A stretch of DNA of 64,000 bases from contig CM060731.1 of NCBI GenBank assembly GCA_030704615.1, positions 16,802,001 through 16,866,000 of the forward strand. Reading direction: 5' to 3'. Under the pieces are notes generated by a model. The model was not told the origin of the DNA and did not search any database. It saw only the letters and a program-made list of their open reading frames with translations. The position numbers and the translations under genes are program-made. Positions 56,950 to 64,000 of the stretch are shown piece after piece; the stretch's first letter is position 1, and the number at the start of each line of letters is the position of its first letter. The DNA is from Takakia lepidozioides. Taxonomy: Eukaryota > Streptophyta > Takakiopsida > Takakiales > Takakiaceae.

Positions 56950-57490
56950 ATTAATGTGAGGCCATTTCTGTCAGGACCAATTGGCCTTGCGGTTTATGAG
57001 TCCAAGGAATTCTTAGGGAACCTGCAGTGGAAAAAAAAAAACGTGGGAACAGTTTTTAATGGCGAGAACGTTTTGGGTGTGAAAAATTAAAAGAAATTCG
57101 TTCTTTGATCTAATTTAAATTAGATAGAGCTTGTTTGGCCATAACTTTGGCCTACCAAGGCCGTTTGACCCAAAACTTGCGCAGGGACCTACAGAAAGGG
57201 GAAATCTACCGAAAGGGGATATCTGAAGAAAGGGGATATCTACCTATCTAGACATGATTTTTGTTTTTGGGACTTTGCTAAAAATCTATGGAATTTTTAG
57301 AGTGTGAGTGTGCCGTGAAAGATCCACAATTCTGTCTCTAGAACATGTTCTGGTCTATATGAGAGACAAATCTGTGGATGTCCTCCTTGTACGGCTGGGG
57401 GAAATGAGGACGTAATTGAAGGGCAGGTCTCTTCTCTTAGCCTGTACACACAAGGGGACATGATTTATGTTTCCTAAGGAACTCAGACTG
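56950..57490. other. No gene recognised
   Basis: AT-rich sequence with tandem AGAAAGGGGA.ATCT motifs near 57194-57245. Confidence 0.3.
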
Positions 57491-57492
57491 AT

Positions 57493-58140
57493 TTGAGTGG
57501 AGAACAGTTGGACGATTTCATTGCATACTGGGAGTCAGGCATTAGCAGTAGACAACAAACTGCTGTAGTTGGCGTTGAGGGCCTCAATGTTGCTTGGGAC
57601 AGTCAGAACTCTGTTGGAGCCAGCAGTTCTGCAGCTGTAAGTGAAATACCAAAGTGGGTGAAAGCTAGGCTTGGAACACAGCCAAAGACAGCCCCGGGGA
57701 CCAAGGTGTTTAGCCACAAGGCTGTGGAGTGCTGGAGTAGAGGAGCAAGAGCTACACAAGTTTGTGCAATCAGACATGGTTGCAGCCGGACACACTCTGC
57801 ACAAGGCAACCATGAGCGGGGGTTCATTAGCAATGACAAGTTTGTTTTGCTTGAGGGAGATACAGTCATTCGCAATGAGGACACCCGCAACCGTCTCAAA
57901 GCTTTCGAGTTGAGAGACTGTCAGACCCTACCTTTATTTTCTTTAGCGTTCAGTGAGCGAGAGATAGGGGAGTATTGCTTTGTCTCTACCTGGCAGAAAG
58001 AGGAGGAGGGTTGGTTAGAGCGAGCTACTGTAGCTTGGGACAAGGTTAGTGGCAGGTTTTTGGACATAGATATACCTCCTACACCTTACCATCATGCAGA
58101 GCAAGGCACTTTGAAAGAAGTCTGGCAGTTGATAGCATAG
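57493..58140 (+). CDS. Unrecognised 215-codon open frame
   Basis: Open from 57493 (TTG; the first codon is uncertain) to TAG 58140. The C-terminal part is protein-like: NDKFVLLEGDTVIRNEDTRN, then CFVSTWQKEEEGWLERATVA. The N-terminal part (QLDDFIAYWESGISSRQQ) also looks plausible. I do not recognise a family. It lies directly upstream of the gag-element leader and may be host or transposon coding sequence. Confidence 0.35.
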   Translation: MSGEQLDDFIAYWESGISSRQQTAVVGVEGLNVAWDSQNSVGASSSAAVSEIPKWVKARLGTQPKTAPGTKVFSHKAVECWSRGARATQVCAIRHGCSRTHSAQGNHERGFISNDKFVLLEGDTVIRNEDTRNRLKAFELRDCQTLPLFSLAFSEREIGEYCFVSTWQKEEEGWLERATVAWDKVSGRFLDIDIPPTPYHHAEQGTLKEVWQLIA

Positions 58141-58189
58141 ATCAGGATTAGATCTTGCTTGGTCGAGCTTCTATTCTTCCCCTCCATCT

Positions 58190-58680
58190 TTGTACTATTC
58201 TCATTACCTTGTACTTGTAGTTGCCAAAGCCTCTCTTGGTGGAGGCCAGTCAGTCTGGGGTTGTGGGCTGGGATATTCTGTAGGATCAGCATTGCAGCTG
58301 GATTTTGGTGTGGGGGTGTTGATGTTTTGATTTCTTGTGTTTGGATCCCCCCCAACACCTGCATGCTTAACTGTGCGCCATGTTGGTTTTGTGTGGGCGC
58401 TTGCTTTCATAGGGATTAGGCCGGATTTGATCACCGGTCAATCCTAGAGTATGCTGTCGGTGGTGAGGCTAGAGTGATGACCAGCAATACCACCAGTGTT
58501 TCTTCTATGGTGAGACTGGGTTGATGACCAGCCAACCATAGGAGTTCTTGCGGTGGATGCAGATGCAGGTGCCCTGAGCCACTGGGATATGACCCTTAAA
58601 CTGCAACAGGTGCCCACCCGTGTCACCATTAGAAATAGTACTAGAGCCTTGTAGTGTCACGTGGGGGAGGTGCACATTGT
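58190..58680 (+). mobile_element. gag-retroelement leader, copy 2 (family R2)
   Basis: Matches 22380-22860 over several hundred bases, including TTGGATCCCC, ACCTGCATGCTT, TGCTGTCGGTGGTGAGGCT and TGATGACCAGCCAACCAT. It is the untranslated leader of the gag below. Confidence 0.65.
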
Positions 58681-60384
58681 GAGTGTCATCACGGAGTTAC
58701 CTAGGGGTTCTGAGGGGAGTACGGCTACAGGCAGTAGCAGTGAGAGTGGGTTCACCAGACGAGGTGTTCGTTTCAGACCACCTTCACCTCCACCTCAACT
58801 AGTGCAGAGTCAGACACAGACTTGGAGGCTTCATCAACAGGTGTGCAGTTTCATTCGCCATTGTTGTGGGACGACATGGTGGAGATGTATGGAGCTACCA
58901 AGGGGCCTCGTAGGTACTCTGGAGCTGTGGGCACAATTGAGCTGGATGACTTTATCCAGGAGTTCGACAGCTGGTGTGATTTGTAGCAGATGCGCAATCC
59001 ACAGCTGTTCACCCCATTCATGGCGTGAAAGGGACTGTTCCAGCATTTGGAAAACCCGCCTATGGACAATTACCACGAGTTCAGGCGAGGACATGAAGCA
59101 GAGATTGAGGAGTGGAGGATGTATTGGTCACCTGACTACGTCTCCATTACTCGAGGCACGACGCGACCAGTAGCTGCATCAGTACCAATATCTCCCACTG
59201 CCAGCACTAGTAGTGGAACAAGTAGTGCCGGTACTTCTGCAGGTGGTACCAGTTCAAAAGGTGCTACTACTCCTCCTGCCACGATTACAACACATGTGCC
59301 TAAATTCAACCCGGTGGTGGACTTCTTCCAGGAGTTGCGGAGGAACTACCAAGGTGTACGGACAGAGAAGCTGCAAAGTTTGCAAGACTTCCAGCGCAAA
59401 CCCAGTGAGAGCTTGCGAGAGGCCTACACTCGTATGAGGCGCTTGATAAGTGTGACCCAAGGGGTTACTGAAGCTCAAGCAATCAAGTTCTGGTATGGAA
59501 TTTTGGACAAAGAGCTCAGGAGAAGGGTGCAGGATGCAACCCTGTTATAAGCAGCCCAACCCACATTAGCAGATGTGTTTCTGATGGCTGAGCGGATTGA
59601 GCTCAACATGGTGGAGAAGCAAGTTGTTACCATTGGATTTGGCAAGGACATGCCTGCACGAGGCACAGCTGCCAGCCCACAGGCACAAGGGACTGCCCAA
59701 CAGCGTGGTCAGGGGGGCAAGGTTTCCCAGCCCAAGTTCCATAGAGCTTACAGGGGACCTCAGGTGCAGAGGCCCGTGGCATCTTTTGCAGACCAACAGC
59801 AACCAGGGGTGATATGTTGGACATGTGGAGGACCCCATGTCAAAAGAGATTGCCCAGAGAGTGGCAGAAGGCCGGCACAAGCACAGCCTGCACAGTTGCA
59901 GTGTGGGCATTGTGGCAAGTATGGGCATGGAGATGCCCAGTGTTATGACTTGCATCCTGAGTTGCGCCCAGGCCAGTTCCAAGGGAACAATGGTGGCCGG
60001 GGGCGAGGTGGACCAGCCCAGAGAGGACGGGGTGGCCGGGCACGAGGTGCAGGCCAAGGGCAAGCTCAGCATGGCCAAGGATGTGGAGGTCAGGGTGTTG
60101 ACCAAGGCATGGCCAGCCGGCTTCAGCAGCTAGAGCAGAGGCTCGCTGCCATGGCTACAGCTCAGGCGGTACCGGCTCCCAGGCGGGATGGTCCACCTCC
60201 TGCTCCTGAGGGAGGAGATATGGGAGGCATGGGATTCATGTGCAGAGCAGCGCTGCCACTAGAGCACGTGGAGTCTGCTGCAGCCGTGACTCGAGGCGCA
60301 TCACGAGTTCCTGAGCCACGAGGTGCAGAGGTGGAATTGGATCCACAGCGTGGGGAGGCAAGCCGTCAGGCGAGGCTTCCTTAG
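58681..60384 (+). pseudogene. Retrotransposon gag with two CCHC zinc knuckles
   Basis: The frame reads RFRPPSPP, shifts near 58790, then LLWDDMVEMYGATKGPRRYS, FTPFMA and HLENPPMDNYHEFRR. The gag core VVDFFQELRRNYQGVRTEKL and RKPSESLREAYTRMRRL follows. Knuckle 1 is CWTCGGPHVKRDC (C-x2-C-x3-H-x4-C); knuckle 2 is CGHCGKYGHGDAQC (C-x2-C-x4-H-x4-C). A GRGRGG RNA-binding-like tail ends at TAG 60384. In-frame stops at about 58984 (TAG), 59026 (TGA) and 59548 (TAA), plus the frameshift, make it defective. No protease, reverse transcriptase or integrase follows. Confidence 0.8.
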
Positions 60385-60527
60385 TCATTCACATTGGCGG
60401 AGACTGTGTCGACGCCATGCATGACACCTAGTTCTCGCTCGACTGTTACTGAGGCGAAGGTTACTATGCCATTGGGGAGAGCTACACGTGCAGCACTCAC
60501 ACCTGCTGCGAGGCTAGTGCAGCCGGT

Positions 60528-61295
60528 GTGTTGTTGGGGGCAGCCACCTTTGTGTGTCAAGCCCCACTGTTCTCGGCAACCATGATTGCGACGCCGGGGG
60601 TAAGACCAACTGCAGTGTTCAGACTAGCAGCAACACTCTGTGAGAGTGGGGAGGCCACTTCATCTTCTGCGGAGTTAGTGGAAGGTGTAGTGGCAGAGGG
60701 ATCCTCGGATTTGAGGGTCAAGACTGCCACGAATGCGTCATGGGAAGCTGCAGCTGCCAGGTTGACGGAGCTGCCAGCTAGGCTGGCCCAGTTGGAGGAC
60801 GCCGGCTTTCGTCTGCACCGATCTGTGGTGTCGACTCTTGGTGGCCTTGCTGTTATGGTGCCTCCTCCAGACGATACTTTGCATCCCACGAGAAGGAATG
60901 ACAAAACAGTGCATCGGGTGGCTTCGGGGCCTGATCACGATGCGAAGGTGGAATCGGCCAGACTACTTCAGGCTCGGGTAACAGGAACTATGGAAGTACC
61001 TTCACTTGGGTATGGACGGGTTTATACTTTGGTCACATTTGGGTCTGTTTTGCACGACAGGGCCTATCAGGTGACGGTGGGAAATTTTCCGGGGTGTACC
61101 TGTCCCGACTTTGTGTGCATGCGTGAGGAAGCTCTAGGAAAAAGATGGAAATGGGTTCCCTCCAAGCATCTTTACTACACCTTTTTGCGCAAGATGTATT
61201 GTGATCCCAAAAGAGACCAAATCATTCACCAGATGACACTCGGTCCTGGTGAGGTACGGACACTTTTGCAGCGAGACATTGGCAATACCGAGTAG
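60528..61295 (+). CDS. SWIM-type zinc-finger protein, C-terminal part of a transposase-like gene
   Basis: An open frame of 255 codons. The N-terminal half is low complexity. The C-terminal half, VTGTMEVPSLGYGRVYTLVT, then CTCPDFVCMREEALGKRWKW and KHLYYTFLRKMYCD, IIHQMTLGPGEV, is the SWIM module (CxC...CxH) found after MULE and FAR1-type transposase cores. The Cys before KH is Ser here (PSKHLYY). No transposase DDE core lies upstream. It follows the gag pseudogene and may be a chimera made by element breakage. Confidence 0.55.
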   Translation: MLLGAATFVCQAPLFSATMIATPGVRPTAVFRLAATLCESGEATSSSAELVEGVVAEGSSDLRVKTATNASWEAAAARLTELPARLAQLEDAGFRLHRSVVSTLGGLAVMVPPPDDTLHPTRRNDKTVHRVASGPDHDAKVESARLLQARVTGTMEVPSLGYGRVYTLVTFGSVLHDRAYQVTVGNFPGCTCPDFVCMREEALGKRWKWVPSKHLYYTFLRKMYCDPKRDQIIHQMTLGPGEVRTLLQRDIGNTE

Positions 61296-61299
61296 TGTT

Positions 61300-61559
61300 G
61301 CATATGTTGCAATTTTTCGCAATGTCGGAAAGGGCTGCCTTGTTTGTAGAACATGTATTCACAGTTCTTAAATCTAGACAAGCAAGCGATGTCTCGTTAT
61401 GAAAGGTAGTTTTTTTTTTCATCGGGTTTGGTTTACGAGCCTCTAAAATTGTGTGCGTCAACGCATACCACTTCTGCCCCCACCCCCAACATTGCCCCGG
61501 GTATATAAAATAAAAATAAAAAATAAAAATTGTCTTTTTTCTGTTCGCGGGCCTGCCAA
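61300..61559. other. Low-complexity AT-rich spacer
   Basis: No gene. Confidence 0.3.
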
Positions 61560-62720
61560 ACATGGACAAGTGTCAGTATGAAAGCTTATTTTATTTTTTC
61601 ACGGCCTCTACAGAAGCATTGCGTAAATGAGCTTCATGATGACCATCTGTTTTTTTTCCACTTCTTCTTGAATAACAGGCACCTCAACAAGTTTCACAAT
61701 GACAGCTCATTTATTTTCCACGTCCTCTATACAAACTAACCCTAAATAAGCATTCATGATGACCATCTGGTTTTTTTTCACCTCTTCTTCAATAACAGAA
61801 ACCTGAAGAAGTTTGACAATGATAGAACTCAACTTTTTTTTTCACCTCTTCTTCACAAACAAACCCTAAATAAGCATTCATGATGACCATCTGATATTTT
61901 TTTCATCTCTTCTTCAATAACATAAACCTTAACAAGTTTGAGAATGAGATCTCAATTTTTTCACCTCTTCTTCACAAACAAACCCTAAATAATCATTCAT
62001 AATGACCATCTGATTTCTTTTTTCACCTCTTCTTCAATAAAAGAAACCTGAACAAGTTTGACAATGATAGAGCTTAACTTTTTTTTTCACCTCTTCTTCA
62101 CAAACAAACCCTAAATAAGCATTCATGATGACCATCTGATTTTTTTTTCACCTTTTCTTCAATAACAGAATCCTAAACAAGTTTCACAAAGATAGCTCAA
62201 TGTTTTTTTTTTACATGTTCTTCACAAAGAAACCCTAAATAAGCAATCACAATGACCATGTGTTTTTTTCCACCTCATCTTCAATAACACAAACCTGAAC
62301 AAGTTCCACAATAAACCGCTCATTTTGTTACACATCTTCTTCACAAACAAAGCCTAAATAAGCTTGAAGATGACCATCTGTTTAATTTTCACCTCATCTA
62401 CATTAACAAAAACCATTGTCTGTTTCACAATGAGGGGTCATATTTTGGGGCCTGTTCTTGCCCATCCTCATGATTTTAAACCTCTCCTGCAATATTTCAT
62501 CCATCCATCATCCATCCACCATGGATGAAATACTGGAAACGTCAGATAGCTTGACAATGAGCATCCAAACTTTTCTTGCCTCTTGTTCATGCAAGAATCC
62601 TTAAGTAAGATTCATGATGACTCACCCAGCCTTTTTTTTTCACCTCTTCTTCAATAAGAAAACCTCAGTAAGTTTCACAATGACCATTCCATTATTTCTA
62701 TACCTCTTTTTTTAAGCGCT
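61560..62720. repeat. Minisatellite, about 120-bp unit, roughly nine copies
   Basis: Repeated modules: TTCATGATGACCATCTG(A)T, a T run, CACCTCTTCTTCAATAACA, AACCTGAACAAGTTTGACAA and TTCACAAACAAACCCTAAAT. GATGACCATCTG recurs near 61638, 61757, 61883, 62005, 62127, 62251 and 62367. The array decays toward the right. Confidence 0.85.
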
Positions 62721-62801
62721 ATAACTGCTTCCACAACAATAGGACCCTCTCTAAACAGAGGACTCGGGTATGGGGCCTGCATCTTCCTCCACTACACCCC
62801 T

Positions 62802-62832
62802 GGGCTCACGCTTAGAGGGCAAAGCGTGAGCC
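62802..62832. repeat. Short hairpin
   Basis: Arms GGCTCACGCTT and AAAGCGTGAGCC around a 9-base loop, with a further GGGCTCACGCC 10 bases downstream. It may be an end of a small element. Confidence 0.5.
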
Positions 62833-62879
62833 GAGCTCCTGGGCTCACGCCGTAGCTGCACTCTAGACACCACTAGATT

Positions 62880-64000
62880 GTCAATTCATATATCATACAC
62901 ACATCATGCATGAGACTCGCCTTTGGGAATGGAGTGCTACTGCATCTGGACTTCAACCTGGCTCTGGCTCACGGTTGACTGCAACATTCTAGGGAATCTG
63001 GAAGTTAGAGGCACTGAGCCTAGATCTTGGAAAGTCCATCCATCATTGCTTCTACATTGCGGCGACTCTGTATTAAGTGCCATAAGCAGACACATTATTT
63101 TTTGTCCCTGGTGTAGTGACAGGTTTATTTGTCTTGGTGCATGCTAGCGTAAGGCCCACCACACACATGAAAGTTGAAAGTCTGGATGGCTTCTTATATG
63201 TGACTGTTTGTGCATGATGTATCAGTTGGGGTAGGGAATAATTTTGTTCTTTTTTTTTGGGGGGGGGGGGCGGTGATGCTTGGCTCTTTGGAGGGGAAGA
63301 ATATGTCTGCACCTTCGGGCAGAGCAGACCCTCCCACCCCCTCAGTCTTGGACAATTTTTGCTAGATTGTGTTGCGGGAACACAAGGTGGGCAGATAGTT
63401 GATGATAGTTAGGAGCTTGCATCGGGTAGGAGGAGAGAAGCGGAGGACATGCTGTGTGAGAACCGAGTTTGAGGGACTCTAGCACAGAAAATGTGGGGGA
63501 AGATATGAACTGGCCTAAAAATTCCCAGTGGAGTCATTGCCAACTCCGGCAACCAACAGCTTGAGTTGGTAGTGATCAAAAATTTCACTGAAAGCTATAT
63601 TTTAGGTGAAATTCTTTGCATTTGCTTTAGGTGTTTTTTACCGGTGGCTTTGGGTGCTTCCGTGCTATACATTAAAGTTATCCGTTAAGTGACCATCCCT
63701 TCCGCCCCCTGATACATCCCCACTATATCTCTCCTGGGCACTTTGCGTATCCGGGAAGTCTTGCAGATAGAGTACCAAAAGCAAAACTAGGGACGACAGC
63801 AGTGGGGCCCACACAAAAGGTGCGCACATATTCTCAGGAAGTCAACGTGGGCCCCGCCCCAGCCTCCTACCCGCTTCATTCCACGTCGCACCACGTACCT
63901 CGAGAGGAAAGCCAAAAAGCAAATGTAGGATGAAACTCGTTTTGCTCTTATTTTGATGTTATTTTGAGTTTGGTCATGTGTTTTTTTTCTTGTATTTTAA
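62880..64000. other. No gene recognised
   Basis: Short open frames only. A G-run lies at 63258-63270. Confidence 0.3.

Noticed and set aside
58681-61295. Complete gag-pol retrotransposon
   Set aside because: No protease, reverse transcriptase, RNase H or integrase motif is present after gag.

Overview
The window looks like nuclear DNA of a land plant with a large, repeat-rich genome. Introns are spliceosomal. Two ordinary plant genes, a fimbrin 3' end and a complete MEI2-like RNA-binding protein gene, sit in a matrix of LINE, SINE, CACTA, hAT, Harbinger-like and gag-bearing retroelement remains. PLS-type PPR, PsaF and TBL fragments confirm a land plant. I cannot name the species; a non-angiosperm such as a lycophyte or fern is a guess.

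Layout. 0-2 kb: last three exons of a fimbrin gene (+). 2.8-6.5 kb: tRNA-derived SINE heads, one Harbinger-like MITE (TSD TAA) and one hAT-like MITE (8-bp TSD). 6.6-20.2 kb: a minus-strand cluster of decayed intron-containing genes. It holds an FCP1/TIM50-like HAD phosphatase copy (HAD-A) split by a 3.75-kb CACTA transposon carrying PPR fragments, a second copy (HAD-B), a ParB/DGQHR-like plus DNA-methylase-like pseudogene, and a protein with YSP-type repeats. 20.4-23.1 kb: an LTR-like repeat and a gag-retroelement fragment. 23.1-29.4 kb: the plus-strand half of the unusual cluster, with an unrecognised ORF and a third HAD copy (HAD-C). Ten copies of a 24-bp palindrome (arms AACCTCCACT / AGTGGAGGTT, 4-nt spacer) occur only at 7.4-29.2 kb. 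29.4-33 kb: SINE, a small inverted-repeat element and tandem repeats. 33.5-47.7 kb: the complete MEI2-like gene, 12 coding exons and 1002 codons plus stop, with LINE and repeat insertions in introns. 49.5-64 kb: transposon debris, including SWIM-domain fragments, an APE-type LINE with a GC-rich insertion, a TBL fragment beside a deleted PsaF copy, a gag ORF with zinc knuckles, and a ~120-bp minisatellite.

The fimbrin and MEI2-like genes have open frames and consistent splice phases. The 7-29 kb cluster is broken by nonsense codons, frameshifts and insertions, so it is a relic. Its combination of a ParB-like domain, a methylase-like fold, HAD phosphatase paralogs and a dispersed palindrome is the most unusual content of the window. 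Gene models were made by eye from splice sites and family motifs, without database searches.
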